DNA of 64,000 nucleotides from Streptomyces sp. S.PB5 (GTDB lineage: Bacteria; Actinomycetota; Actinomycetes; Streptomycetales; Streptomycetaceae). The position numbers were made by a program, and so were the translations under genes. Of this stretch, positions 53,565-62,340 are shown in pieces. Position 1 is the first letter of the stretch. Every line of letters begins with the position of its first letter. The stretch spans positions 1 to 64,000 of the forward strand of contig NZ_JAQMWP010000004.1 in the NCBI RefSeq assembly GCF_030403745.1, given 5' to 3'. The notes beneath the pieces are model-generated. The model ran no database searches and had not been told where the DNA came from. It saw nothing but the letters and a program-made list of their open reading frames with translations.

Positions 53565-54794
53565 CTAGAACCAGTGCAGGCAGTGCGGGGGCCGTTCCGC
53601 GCGGAACAGGGCGTCGGCGACGGTCGCCGCCTCCGGGTGGTGGGCCCGGATGTGGCCGGCGCGTACGAGGGTGCTCGGGGTGGTGCCGCCGAGGTAGATC
53701 GAGCCCAGGTCGGACACGTCCAGGGAGAGGTCGGGATCGCGGTCCGTCGGGACGCAGTCGGCCTTGCCGTTCGCGACGGTGAGCAGCCAGCGGCCGTGCT
53801 CGCCGAGGAACGGGTCGTCGACGTCGAGGACGAGCTCGCCGTCCGTGACCCAGCCGCGTGCGGTCAGTGCCCGTGGGATGTCGAGGAGCCGTACCCAGAG
53901 CCAGTCCGTGTGGCCGCTCACCTCCCCGCCACGGAAGTCTTCCAACTGCCAGGGCAGCGGATGCCCGGGCGGGAGGTGCTTGAACACGATCTGCTTGACC
54001 AGGTCGTGCCGGAGCAGATACCCGGCCAGGGCCGTGAAGACGGCGTCGTCGGCGGCGATCGTCTCGTCGACCGTCAGGGTTCGGTCGGGGTCGCCGACCG
54101 TATAGCTGGCGTACCCGTCCGGAACACCATCGGCATCCCGGTGCACGGCGATGTACCGCTGCGCCGGAGCGATCGGCGGCTGCCCCGCGCGCCTCTCCCA
54201 CCAGCGATGCGGCCGGGACAGCGCGCCGGGCTGGGCGCGGCGGTACCGGTCGTAGACCTCCTCCAGGACCTGCCCGCAGTCGGCCCGTCGCACCACCTCG
54301 ATCGTGCCGTCGTCCGCGGGGGCTTCTTCCTCCCCGCCCGCCCGGGGAAGGGCGAGGGCGCCCCGATGCCGCGGCACGGTCAGCTTCTGGGTGTAGGTCG
54401 CCGGCCCGTAGCCGAACCTGCGGTAGATCAGCGCCTCGGAGGCCAGCAGCACGGAGAGACACTCACCGCGGTCCCGCAGCTCGCCGAGCTGACGCCGCAT
54501 CATCGCGCCGAGAACCCCCTGCCGCCGGTGCGAGGGCAGCACGCCGACCGCGGTCACCCCGCCGACCGGGACGACGACCTCACCGGGCAGCGTGAGCTCG
54601 AAGGAGTACGCCGCCGCGGTACCCACGGGCCGCCCGTCCTCCGCCGTCGCGAGCAGCCCGCGGTCCACCTCGAACGCCGCCCACCAGACCCCGCCGCCGT
54701 CCTCGGCCGGAGTCTCCGGGAACATCCCGAACGCGGCATGCATCGTGTCGATGAAGACGTCGAGGTCCTGGTCGGTCGTGGGACGGATCTCCAT
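53565..54794 (-). CDS. Eis-like GNAT acetyltransferase
   Basis: A 409-residue protein of the enhanced-intracellular-survival type: N-terminal GNAT (MEIRPTTDQDLDVFIDTMHAAFG, VTAVGVLPSHRRQGVLGAMMRRQL for acetyl-CoA), central GNAT-like domain and a C-terminal sterol-carrier-like domain. It ends HCLHWF; in Eis the carboxylate of the last Phe is the catalytic base, and the Tyr of SEALIYRRFGYG matches the general acid. Eis enzymes acetylate amines such as aminoglycosides. The ATG at 54794 gives the family start. Confidence 0.92.
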   Translation of the reverse strand: MEIRPTTDQDLDVFIDTMHAAFGMFPETPAEDGGGVWWAAFEVDRGLLATAEDGRPVGTAAAYSFELTLPGEVVVPVGGVTAVGVLPSHRRQGVLGAMMRRQLGELRDRGECLSVLLASEALIYRRFGYGPATYTQKLTVPRHRGALALPRAGGEEEAPADDGTIEVVRRADCGQVLEEVYDRYRRAQPGALSRPHRWWERRAGQPPIAPAQRYIAVHRDADGVPDGYASYTVGDPDRTLTVDETIAADDAVFTALAGYLLRHDLVKQIVFKHLPPGHPLPWQLEDFRGGEVSGHTDWLWVRLLDIPRALTARGWVTDGELVLDVDDPFLGEHGRWLLTVANGKADCVPTDRDPDLSLDVSDLGSIYLGGTTPSTLVRAGHIRAHHPEAATVADALFRAERPPHCLHWF

Positions 54795-54929
54795 CGCTGC
54801 CGCTGCCTTCCCCTGTTGCCGGCACCCCGGCATCCGTACGGGCACCATGGCCCGGCGGCGCCCCGCCACAGTGCAACGTCAACCCGGGCCAGGGTCAAGC
54901 GGATTACGGCGGGGCCCACCCGCCCGGCC

Positions 54930-55011
54930 GGTCAGGCGGTGACCGGTCAGACCGTGGCCAGTCAGGCAGTGGCTGGTCCGGCGGTGGCTGGTCCGGCGGT
55001 GGCCGGTACGG
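54930..55011. repeat. 15-bp tandem repeat array spanning a gene's stop codon
   Basis: Five units (starts 54930, 54945, 54960, 54975, 54990) of the type GGTCCGGCGGTGGCC plus a partial sixth. The stop codon of the gene at 54962 is formed within unit 3. Confidence 0.85.
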
Positions 55012-55669
55012 GCTCCCAGTCCGGGCAGTACTCGACATGCATCGCGGGCATCGAGCGGTCCAACAGCCCCGACGACGGCCGGAGTTCGACGCACGCGTGC
55101 CCGCCGTTCCCCTGCCGTCGGCGGTGTTCGGCGGGACCGGTGTCGGCCAGGTCGAGGAAGTCCGCGGCGACGTCCGCGAAGGCGAGTGCGCTCCCGGTCA
55201 GCACCAGCGTCCCGGCGGCGATGGTCAGCCGCAGCCGGTCATGGAACCCGGCGTGCAGGCTCTCGGGCCCGGCCCGGTCCGCCCCTGAGGGGAAATCGGC
55301 CGCCCGGAACTCGACGGTGCGCGGACTCCCGTGCCCGAGCCGCCCCCGCACCTCCTTCCACCGGGACGTCGGAAACTGCCGTGAGTGATGCACGAGCAGC
55401 AGGTCACGGGCCTGATGCGGCTCAGGAAGCGGCCGCCCGATCCGCGGCCGCTCACCGCGCCCGCGCAAGGGGAGATGCACCAGCGAACGCGGCGACCGCG
55501 CGGCCAGCAGCCAGGCCGCCGCCAGTTCGGCCGCGGCGGCCCGGTCCACCCACACCTCCACCCAACGCCCGGCGTCGTAGCAGCGGGCCCGGCGCAGCCC
55601 GGCGGTGCGCAGCACCCGGTACTCCTCCGCACCGAGCCGCACCCGGTGCTCGGTGATGCCGAGCCTCAA
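54962..55669 (-). CDS. Hypothetical protein
   Basis: A 235-residue protein (MRLGITEHRVRLGAEEYRVLRTAGLRRARCYDAGRW) with a predicted alpha/beta pattern, Arg-rich, no membrane segment. The C-terminus ends in TAGPATAGPATA, encoded by a 15-base repeat array. In frame, the repeat gives Gly where units read tcc and a stop where unit 3 reads tca, so the length of this tail depends on the array. No family was recognised. Confidence 0.7.
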   Translation of the reverse strand: MRLGITEHRVRLGAEEYRVLRTAGLRRARCYDAGRWVEVWVDRAAAAELAAAWLLAARSPRSLVHLPLRGRGERPRIGRPLPEPHQARDLLLVHHSRQFPTSRWKEVRGRLGHGSPRTVEFRAADFPSGADRAGPESLHAGFHDRLRLTIAAGTLVLTGSALAFADVAADFLDLADTGPAEHRRRQGNGGHACVELRPSSGLLDRSMPAMHVEYCPDWEPVPATAGPATAGPATA

Positions 55670-55702
55670 GCCCGCCCCCGCGTGTCCCCCACCGCCCGTC
55701 CC

Positions 55703-56005
55703 TCAGCCCTGCCGATCTGCCACCGCCCACGAAGCCAGGGCCACCGCCCCGGCCACCCCGAACACGGCCGGCCAGGCGCCCACCTTCTTCGCCAGCGGAT
55801 GCGACCCCGCGAACGCCGCGACATACGCCGCCGTCAACGCCCCCGCCGCCTTCCCGCCCGCCTGCCGCCGCCACTGCTGCGCCGCCGCGGCCCCGGCGGC
55901 GGCGAGCACGACCCCGCCCAACTGCCGCTTCCTGGTCCACCGGGCCACGCCGTACCCCCCGACGAGCCCACCCGCCGCGACCACCGCGCTGGGAACCTTC
56001 GCCAT
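55703..56005 (-). CDS. Small hydrophobic protein
   Basis: A 100-residue protein, MAKVPSAVVAAGGLVGGYGVARWTRKRQLGG, with three short hydrophobic Ala/Gly-rich segments, probably membrane-bound. GGAGGAGAC precedes the ATG at good spacing. It is divergent from the alpha/beta hydrolase. Function unknown. Confidence 0.7.
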   Translation of the reverse strand: MAKVPSAVVAAGGLVGGYGVARWTRKRQLGGVVLAAAGAAAAQQWRRQAGGKAAGALTAAYVAAFAGSHPLAKKVGAWPAVFGVAGAVALASWAVADRQG

Positions 56006-56021
56006 GTCTCCTCCGCCCATT

Positions 56022-56072
56022 CCGAGCTGCCTGTCCCGAGCTGCTGTCCCGAGTTGCTGTCCCGTGCTGCCC
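56022..56072. repeat. Tandem 13-bp repeats (CCGAGCTGCTGTC)
   Basis: CCGAGCTGCCTGTC, CCGAGCTGCTGTC, CCGAGTTGCTGTC and CCGTGCTGCCC follow one another in the divergent intergenic region. Confidence 0.7.
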
Positions 56073-56154
56073 ATGCCCGTTCGATATGTCCCGAGGCTAA
56101 CCTTCCCGGCGTGATCTCCTGAACCGGGGATACGTTCGACCAACGGGGGACACC

Positions 56155-56976
56155 TTGCGTCACATCGCCACGCCCGACGGCACCCGTCTCGCCTACCGCG
56201 ACCACCCCCGCCCCCACTCCAACCCCGCCTCCCGCACCGCCGTCCTCCTCCACGGCCTCGCCGGACACATGGGCGAGTGGGACGCCCTCACCCCGCACCT
56301 CCTCGCATCCGGTTTCCGCGTCGTGACCTACGACGCCCGCGCCCACGGCGCCAGCACCCGCCGCCCGCCGACGGTGACCAGAGCGGCGTACGTCGATGAC
56401 GCGGCGGCCCTGATCGAGGGGCTGGGGCTGGGTGCCGTGACGCTGGTCGGGCAGTCCCTGGGCGGGCATACGGCGATGCTGCTGGCGTCGCGACGGCCGG
56501 AGCTGGTGGCCGGGCTGGTCCTCGTGGAGGCGGGGCCGGCCGGGCCCAGTCCGGAGGTGCCGGGGCAGATCGCGGGATGGCTGGAGAGCTGGCCGACACC
56601 GTTCGGGTCGGTGGCGGAGGCCGAGAGGTTTCTGGGGCACGAGGCGTGGGCGCGAGGGCTGGAGCAGCGGGCGGACGGCTGGTATCCGCGCTTCGACCCG
56701 GACCGGATGGTGGAGTCGCTGGCCGAACTGGCCGAGAACGCCTATTGGCAGGAGTGGTCCCGGATCACCTGCCCGACACTCGTGGTGCAGGGCGGGAACG
56801 GCACCATGCGTCCGACGGAGGCGGCGGACATGCGGGCGCTGCGCCCGGACGTGCGGGTGACCGTCGTACCGGGAGCCGGACATGACGTACACCTGGAGCA
56901 GCCGGAACAACTGGCGGTCGCGATGGACGAGTTCGTGCGGCTCCTGGATCGGGAGTGTGAGACAAATGGCCGCTGA
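56155..56976 (+). CDS. Alpha/beta hydrolase
   Basis: A 273-residue alpha/beta-fold hydrolase. The nucleophile elbow VGQSLGGH (Ser about residue 102), an Asp in the ECFD-equivalent loop and the His in PGAGHDVHLEQPEQL complete the triad. HGLAGHMGEWDALTPHLLASG is the oxyanion-region signature. It starts at TTG (56155) with GGGGGA 5 bases upstream; no better ATG or GTG exists. The substrate is unknown. Confidence 0.9.
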   Translation: MRHIATPDGTRLAYRDHPRPHSNPASRTAVLLHGLAGHMGEWDALTPHLLASGFRVVTYDARAHGASTRRPPTVTRAAYVDDAAALIEGLGLGAVTLVGQSLGGHTAMLLASRRPELVAGLVLVEAGPAGPSPEVPGQIAGWLESWPTPFGSVAEAERFLGHEAWARGLEQRADGWYPRFDPDRMVESLAELAENAYWQEWSRITCPTLVVQGGNGTMRPTEAADMRALRPDVRVTVVPGAGHDVHLEQPEQLAVAMDEFVRLLDRECETNGR

Positions 56977-57008
56977 CGCATCCGCCGGACGATGACGAGG
57001 AGCGCGCC

Positions 57009-57578
57009 ATGCATGTCTTCCTGACCACCGATCGGCTGCGGCTGCGCGCCTTCACCGAGGCAGACTCCGATTCCGCCGCCCTGTTCGCGCTGGACAACGA
57101 CGCCGACGTCATGCGCTACCTCAACGGCGGCAAGCCGACCTCCCTCGACGCCATCCGCACCCGTACCCTCCCGCACTTCCTCCACGACTACCCGTGCCTC
57201 GGCACCCGTGGCTTCTGGGCGGCGGAGGAGAAGGACACGGGGGTCTTCCTGGGCTGGTTCGAGTTCCGGCCGCTGGAGGAGCACAGCACCGAGACCGTGG
57301 AGCTGGGGTACCGGCTCAACAAGGCCGCCTGGGGCCGGGGTTACGCCACCGAGGCCTGCCGGGCGCTGATCGACAAGGGGTTCGCGGAACTGGGCGTCGA
57401 GCGGGTCACCGCGAACACGATGTCCGTGAACCTCCGGTCCCGGCGCGTGATGGAGAAGGCGGGACTGACCTTCGTACGGAACTTCCACGGCGACTGGCCG
57501 GAGATGATCGAGGGATCGGAGGCGGGAGAGGTGGAGTATCAACTCACCCGCGCCGACTGGGAAGTTCAGGGGAGCTGA
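57009..57578 (+). CDS. GNAT acetyltransferase, RimJ/RimL type
   Basis: A 189-residue N-acetyltransferase (MHVFLTTDRLRLRAFTEADSD). The acetyl-CoA site is VELGYRLNKAAWGRGYATEACRALI (about residues 97-121), then VTANTMSVNLRSRRVMEKAGL. RimJ-type enzymes acetylate protein N-termini or small amines. GAGGAG precedes the ATG. It follows the alpha/beta hydrolase by 32 bases, so they may be co-expressed. Confidence 0.92.
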   Translation: MHVFLTTDRLRLRAFTEADSDSAALFALDNDADVMRYLNGGKPTSLDAIRTRTLPHFLHDYPCLGTRGFWAAEEKDTGVFLGWFEFRPLEEHSTETVELGYRLNKAAWGRGYATEACRALIDKGFAELGVERVTANTMSVNLRSRRVMEKAGLTFVRNFHGDWPEMIEGSEAGEVEYQLTRADWEVQGS

Positions 57579-57600
57579 GCTCTTCCGCCGCTCGCGCCGG

Positions 57601-58419
57601 TCAGCTCGTGCGTCGTACGTCCGCGCACTCGACCTCCGGGGAGCCGCCGTACGCCTCGATCGTCGTCCTGGTGCCGGTGGTGCTGCCTGACAGGCATAGC
57701 CCGCTGTCGAACATGCGCAGGTCGAGGATGAACTCGACGGCGCCGGCGCCGGTGTCGGTGTCGGCGTCGTCGGCGCGTTGGGGTCCGTGGACGGCGTCGT
57801 CGATGTAACCGAGGCCGCGCAGGGTCTCGGCGACCTGTGCCGGGGTCGGGTCGGGGGTCTTCTCGAGGGCGGCAGTGACGCGCTCGGCGTGGAGAGGGGC
57901 CTCGCACTTCTCCACGGAACTCAGTTCCGTCTCCTGCGCGGCCTTCTCGGGGTCGCGGGGCTCACTGCTCGGCACCGGTTCGTCCGGCAGGGGCACCGGA
58001 GCGGGCTCCTCGGGCGGGACCGTGCCGCCGAGTTCCCTCTCCTCCACCTTCTCCAGTTCCGCCAACTCCTCCGACGGCAACGAGGTGGGCAGGTCCGAGG
58101 GCAGACAGGGCTCGGCGATGTCGAGGAGGAGTTCCATGTAGGCGAGGGGCGCGAGGCCTTCGGTTTCCTCGGAGGCGGAGGCGGAGGCGGAGTCGGGGGC
58201 GGGGTTGGAGTCGGAGGCGAGGTTGGAGTCGGGCGCTGTGGCGGGGGGTGAGGTCGCGACCCGGCTGTGGGCTTGGGCGGCCGCCGCCCTGTCTCCCGCT
58301 GCCCTGTCGCCCGCCTGCTCGCTCCCACAGGCGGCAAGTCCCAGCACACACAGCGCCGCCAACGTCGTACGACCGAAAACGCTGTGCTTCCCGGCGGATC
58401 TGGTAAGTCGTCGTCTCAT
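57601..58419 (-). CDS. Secreted lipoprotein, acidic linker
   Basis: A 272-residue lipoprotein with lipobox LGLAAC (Cys about residue 31; signal RTTLAALCVLGLAAC). After a Ser/Ala/Asp-rich linker (about residues 45-85) comes an acidic Glu/Pro-rich region and a small C-terminal domain (TPAQVAETLRGLGYIDDAV, YGGSPEVECADVRR). No family recognised. It converges on the GNAT gene with a 22-base gap. Confidence 0.8.
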   Translation of the reverse strand: MRRRLTRSAGKHSVFGRTTLAALCVLGLAACGSEQAGDRAAGDRAAAAQAHSRVATSPPATAPDSNLASDSNPAPDSASASASEETEGLAPLAYMELLLDIAEPCLPSDLPTSLPSEELAELEKVEERELGGTVPPEEPAPVPLPDEPVPSSEPRDPEKAAQETELSSVEKCEAPLHAERVTAALEKTPDPTPAQVAETLRGLGYIDDAVHGPQRADDADTDTGAGAVEFILDLRMFDSGLCLSGSTTGTRTTIEAYGGSPEVECADVRRTS

Positions 58420-58588
58420 GCCTGAAGCATCGGCGTGATCAAAGGGCCGAGCATGAGTACTGCTACTCAAAGCGAGCCGGGTTAAAAGGAGTTCCCGCCT
58501 CCGACGACGAGCTGCGAGATGCGCGCGCGGAATACGCGACGGCCGGGGCGATCGACACCGCACCGGCCGTTCACAGGGATCGCAGAGG

Positions 58589-59086
58589 TCAGAGCTGACC
58601 GGACTCGGCGATGGTGATCTTCGCCGAGGTCGCACCGCTGCGCGAGCCGAGCGACTCGATCTTCTTCACGACCGCCATGCTGGCCTCGTCGGCGACCTCG
58701 CCGAACACGACGTGCTTGCCGTCCAGCCAGTCCGTCACGATCGTGGTGACGAAGAACTGCGAGCCGTTGGTGTTCGGGCCGGCGTTGGCCATGGACAGCA
58801 GGCCCGGACGGTCGTGCTTGAGCTTGAAGTTCTCGTCGGCGAACTTCTCGCCGTAGATGCTCTTGCCGCCCGTACCGTTGCCGGCGGTGAAGTCGCCGCC
58901 CTGAAGCATGAAGTCCGGGATGACCCGGTGGAACGAGGACCCGGCGAAACCGAAGCCCTTCTCGCCGGTGGCCAGCGCGCGGAAGTTCTCCGCCGTCTTC
59001 GGGACGACGTCGTCGAAGAGGTTGAAGTTGATACGGCCCGCGGGCTCGCCGTTGATCGTGATGTCGAAGTAGACCTTGGTTGTCAT
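58589..59086 (-). CDS. Cyclophilin-type peptidyl-prolyl isomerase
   Basis: A 165-residue cyclophilin catalysing cis-trans isomerisation of Xaa-Pro bonds. Active-site stretches are [24 protein letters not shown] (Arg and Phe), [18 protein letters not shown] and [12 protein letters not shown]. Length is that of the minimal cyclophilin domain, so it should be cytoplasmic. The ATG at 59086 gives [17 protein letters not shown]. Streptomyces has several such genes; this single-domain form is the common housekeeping one. Confidence 0.96.
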   Translation of the reverse strand: MTTKVYFDITINGEPAGRINFNLFDDVVPKTAENFRALATGEKGFGFAGSSFHRVIPDFMLQGGDFTAGNGTGGKSIYGEKFADENFKLKHDRPGLLSMANAGPNTNGSQFFVTTIVTDWLDGKHVVFGEVADEASMAVVKKIESLGSRSGATSAKITIAESGQL

Positions 59087-59494
59087 GAGTCTATCCTGCA
59101 CTGTCCGGCTCGGGGTGCCGGACAGGTGGTGGGTGTGAGTGGGGTGACCTGCGGTGATGCCTGCCGGGAGGTGTCGTGCCGACGCCGGAAACGGTCCCGC
59201 GTGGCATGGGCCACGGTGGATCGTGGCGTGGGTTGTCGCGGGGCGTGGCGTGGGCTGTTGCGGGGCGTGGCATCGGTCACCGGGGCCCCTGACGGGCGGC
59301 GAGCCGGGCAGACCACTCGCGTTCCGCGATGCCGAGCCCGCGCTCCGGCGTCTCGACGAGCCGTAGAACCACCGGCCCGGACCCCAGGCGGCCTCCGCCC
59401 CGAACGACCCTGGTGATGAGTTGTCGCGCCCGTTCCCGTCATACCTACGACAGCCCTCCGACGGGACATGACGAGGCGGAAGGACGACGACGTG
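59087..59494. other. Non-coding region with GC-rich tandem repeats
   Basis: About 400 bases between divergent cyclophilin and sigma-factor genes. At 59199-59280 a repeat of about 21 bases built on GCGTGGCGTGGGYTGTYGCGG occurs roughly three times. Nothing else coding is convincing; promoters for both genes must lie here. Confidence 0.4.
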
Positions 59495-60616
59495 ATGAGT
59501 ACGGACATGAGCCGGGGGGAGCCGGGCGGAAGCGGCTTGGACGGCGGCGGTGTGGAGAGCGGCGGCGGCCTGGACGGAGTCCGTTTGGAGGGAAGCAGCC
59601 TGGACGGAAGCCGTCTGCAGAGCGGCGGCCTGGAGGGAAGCGGCCTGGAGGGAAGCGGCCTGGCCGAGGTCGACGAGCCGACGTTCTCGGGCCTGGCGGA
59701 GCGGCACCGGCGGGAGCTGCACGTGCACTGCTACCGGATGCTCGGGTCGTTCGAGGACGCCGAGGACACCGTGCAGGAGACGTTCCTACGGGCCTGGCGG
59801 CGGCGGGAGACCTTCGGGGGACGGTCGACGTTCCGGGCCTGGCTGTACCGCATCGCCACCAACGCCTGCCTGGACCTGCTCGCCAAACGCCGCCCGGAAC
59901 CCGCGACAGGCGGCGAGGTGCCGTGGCTCCAGCCCTACCCGGACCGCCTGCTCGACGAACTGCCCGCGGGCGAGACGGACGAGCCCGAGACCCTCGCTGT
60001 CGCCCGGGAGACGATCGAACTGGCGTACCTGGTCGCCGTCCAGCACCTCGCGCCGCGCCCCCGGGCCGTACTGATCCTGCGGGACGTCCTCGGCTGGCCG
60101 GCGAAGGAGGTCGCACAGCTCCTCGGAGACTCCGTCAACTCCGTGAACAGCGCCCTGCAACGCGCCCGCGCCGGCCTGCGGGAACGCCTGCCCGCCGAGC
60201 GCCAGGACTGGACCGGCGGCGAGGAAGACGCCGGCACACGCGAACTGGTGCGCCGCTACACCGACGCCAGCGTCGCCACGGACATCCCGGCCCTGACCGC
60301 GATGCTCCGCGACGACGTCCGCACGTCGATGCCGCCCACCCCGGGCCTCTACGTCGGCCGCGACACGGTCGTCGACTACTGGACCGAGAGCGGCTTCGAG
60401 GACATGAAGGGCCTGCGCCCCGTCCTCACCTCCGCCAACCGCCAGCCCGCCGTCGCCTTCTACCTCTGGCAGCCGCAGGAGAACGCCTACCTGCCCCTGA
60501 CCATCGACGTCCTGCGCATCACCGACGGCGCGATCACCGAGATCACCACCTTCCACGACGACCAGTTCCCACGCCTGGACCTGCCGGAACGCCTCCCGGC
60601 GGACAGCACGGAGTAG
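59495..60616 (+). CDS. ECF sigma factor with SnoaL-like C-terminal domain
   Basis: A 373-residue sigma-70 family protein of the SigG/SigX5-like type. After an N-terminal Gly/Leu-rich repeat (about residues 5-55) come region 2 ([41 protein letters not shown]), region 4 ([27 protein letters not shown]) and a SnoaL-like domain (about 225-360) that usually tunes activity. No anti-sigma gene is adjacent; the extra domain probably replaces it. The ATG at 59495 has GGAAGGA upstream. The N-terminal segment is a pentad repeat: L-x-G-S-x six times. Confidence 0.9.
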   Translation: MSTDMSRGEPGGSGLDGGGVESGGGLDGVRLEGSSLDGSRLQSGGLEGSGLEGSGLAEVDEPTFSGLAERHRRELHVHCYRMLGSFEDAEDTVQETFLRAWRRRETFGGRSTFRAWLYRIATNACLDLLAKRRPEPATGGEVPWLQPYPDRLLDELPAGETDEPETLAVARETIELAYLVAVQHLAPRPRAVLILRDVLGWPAKEVAQLLGDSVNSVNSALQRARAGLRERLPAERQDWTGGEEDAGTRELVRRYTDASVATDIPALTAMLRDDVRTSMPPTPGLYVGRDTVVDYWTESGFEDMKGLRPVLTSANRQPAVAFYLWQPQENAYLPLTIDVLRITDGAITEITTFHDDQFPRLDLPERLPADSTE

Positions 60617-60621
60617 TCGGG

Positions 60622-60885
60622 GTGCGGACGCTTGTGCTGCGCGGCGGCTCGCGTCTCACGGTGATCCCGGCGGACTGGCACGACGCGTACGGCATCGTCA
60701 CCCGCGGGCGCGTCCAGCTGGAGCTGCGCGACGGCGAGCCCGGGCCGGTTCTGGGGCGCGGCGCGGGGTTCTGGCTGCGGGGGACCGGGGTGCGGGCGCT
60801 GCGGAATCCCGGGCGTTGGACGGCGAGGGTGCGGGTGGTGACCCCGGGCCAGGAACATCGCGTGCCTGTCGATACACAGCCGTAA
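60622..60885 (+). CDS. Small cupin-like protein
   Basis: An 87-residue protein of beta strands, VRTLVLRGGSRLTVIPADWHDAYGIVTRGRVQLEL, with GFWLRGTGVRALRNPG. The size and Gly turns fit a single cupin barrel, though the canonical metal His are not all present. GGAG lies 8 bases before the GTG, and the sigma-factor stop is 5 bases upstream, so it is probably co-translated with the sigma gene. Confidence 0.65.
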   Translation: MRTLVLRGGSRLTVIPADWHDAYGIVTRGRVQLELRDGEPGPVLGRGAGFWLRGTGVRALRNPGRWTARVRVVTPGQEHRVPVDTQP

Positions 60886-60923
60886 GTCAGACGTCGAATG
60901 ACGTCGAATGGGGAAGGAATGGC

Positions 60924-61382
60924 ATGACCGGCATGAAGGACAGCGGGGTCGTCGCAGATCCGGCATCGGCCCGCCGCAGCCGCCCTCACCGATTCCGCAT
61001 GCTCGCAGTCACCGGCTTCCTCGCCACCCTCGCGGCCACATCGGCCACCACTCTTGCCGCCGCGCTCGCCCAGGCCGTCGGCATCGACTTCGAGGTCCCG
61101 GAGGGCGGCGAGACGATCCCGTTGGCCGGGTTCGCGGTGGTGAGCGGCTCCTTCTCGGTGGTGGGCGTCGTCATCGCCGTAGCCCTGCTCCGGTGGAGCA
61201 CTCGGCCCGCGGAACGGTTCGTGTGGACGACGGTGTCGCTGACGGCGGTGTCGTTGGTCCCGCCTGTGCTGTCGGGGGGAGACGGTGCGACGGTGGGGGC
61301 TTTGATCGGGCTGCATCTTGTTGCTGCGGGGGTGATGATTCCTGGGGTGGGGTGGAGTCTGCGCAAGCGGACGGGTTGGTAG
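60924..61382 (+). CDS. DUF6069 membrane protein
   Basis: A 152-residue protein with four hydrophobic helices (LAVTGFLATLAATSATTLAAALAQ, ETIPLAGFAVVSGSFSVVGVVIAV, FVWTTVSLTAVSLVPPVLS, GALIGLHLVAAGVMIPGVG). The GIDFEVPEGGETIPL loop is typical of DUF6069. GGGAAGGA precedes the ATG. It follows the cupin-like gene by 38 bases and may share its transcript. Role unknown. Confidence 0.82.
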   Translation: MTGMKDSGVVADPASARRSRPHRFRMLAVTGFLATLAATSATTLAAALAQAVGIDFEVPEGGETIPLAGFAVVSGSFSVVGVVIAVALLRWSTRPAERFVWTTVSLTAVSLVPPVLSGGDGATVGALIGLHLVAAGVMIPGVGWSLRKRTGW

Positions 61383-61567
61383 CCGGGTTACGGGGCGATG
61401 GGCGGTCCAGGCGGGCGTGAGCGCGCTGACGTGCCCACCGGGTTCTGCGCCTCCATCAGAGCCGGGTGCCTGAAGATCTGACTCGGAAGACATATACGGC
61501 GGCTGTAGCGGCGCGCCGCGGCTGACGCCGATGCCGTGGAACCTGAAGCACAGTGGCTGGATACGTA

Positions 61568-62044
61568 TCAGCCTTCCCGTCGCTCTGTATGGCGCTGATC
61601 GAGCCAGCGACGGCTGATGTCGGTCCAGACTTCTTGTGCTCGGTGGAAGAAGGGATCGACATCCTCAACTCGTATGAGGTCAGGAGCTGTTCGGGCGAGA
61701 AAGTAGTCGAGCTCGTCCCTGATGCGGCGGAGTCTGACCTCCGACTCTTCCATGAGTAACCATCGAGCTCTCCAGTTGAAGAACGGTTCGACCGCGCTTA
61801 CAGCGACTCCAACGGCCCCTAGGGAGAACGCCAGACCGGCCCAGAAATTGAGATCTTGTAGACCCAAGATCACTGTTGAGGCGATCGACAAGGCCAGGCC
61901 AAGCACCTTGACCACCGAGGCGGACCGACGGAAGCGGGCCCTGCGGATCTCTGACCACTCCATCCCGGCTGTGAGCTGACCTTGAACCCAGCGGGCCAGC
62001 TCGGCTGGCGGTAGGCCGGCCGGAGGTTGTGGGTTCTCTGCCAT
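61568..62044 (-). CDS. SLATT-domain membrane protein with a TTA codon
   Basis: A 158-residue protein with two close helices (about residues 44-62 and 67-85: VVKVLGLALSIASTVILGL and FWAGLAFSLGAVGVAVSAV) and a helical C-terminal tail, matching the SLATT two-helix family (SLOG-associated), thought to form pores or signalling platforms in defence or nucleotide-signalling systems. No SLOG or nuclease gene is beside it. Leu-96 is encoded by TTA (61757-61759), the codon read by the developmental bldA tRNA. Confidence 0.75.
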   Translation of the reverse strand: MAENPQPPAGLPPAELARWVQGQLTAGMEWSEIRRARFRRSASVVKVLGLALSIASTVILGLQDLNFWAGLAFSLGAVGVAVSAVEPFFNWRARWLLMEESEVRLRRIRDELDYFLARTAPDLIRVEDVDPFFHRAQEVWTDISRRWLDQRHTERREG

Positions 62045-62136
62045 CTCGCCACCCCCGTGTCGAATAATCCCGCGTACGCCCTCGCCAGAACGAACCCCCT
62101 GGCCGAGCCGTCAGCGCGCTCTCAAGTACCTGCCCC

Positions 62137-62340
62137 TCAGCAGACGCGGCGTTCCTGGGCCACGAAGCCGGCCCACGCCTCCGCGGATATCGCGAGATGT
62201 CCGCGTGGGGGGCACTTCGAGTCCCGGACGAGAACCCCGCTCGGAGTGAAAGCCGCCTCGACGCATTCGGTCGTGTTGCCGCCGCTGTACGACGACTTGA
62301 ACCAGGCGGGTTCGGGGACGGGCTGAGCAGCCGTAGGCAT
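62137..62340 (-). CDS. DUF397 small protein
   Basis: A 67-residue protein of the DUF397 family (PAWFKSSYSGGNTTECVEAA, then VLVRDSKCPPRGHLAISAEAWAGFV), abundant in Streptomyces and nearly always encoded next to an XRE/DUF5753 regulator. Such pairs work with an ATP-binding partner as in the WhiJ-like systems. It follows the regulator stop directly (TGAATG). Confidence 0.93.
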   Translation of the reverse strand: MPTAAQPVPEPAWFKSSYSGGNTTECVEAAFTPSGVLVRDSKCPPRGHLAISAEAWAGFVAQERRVC

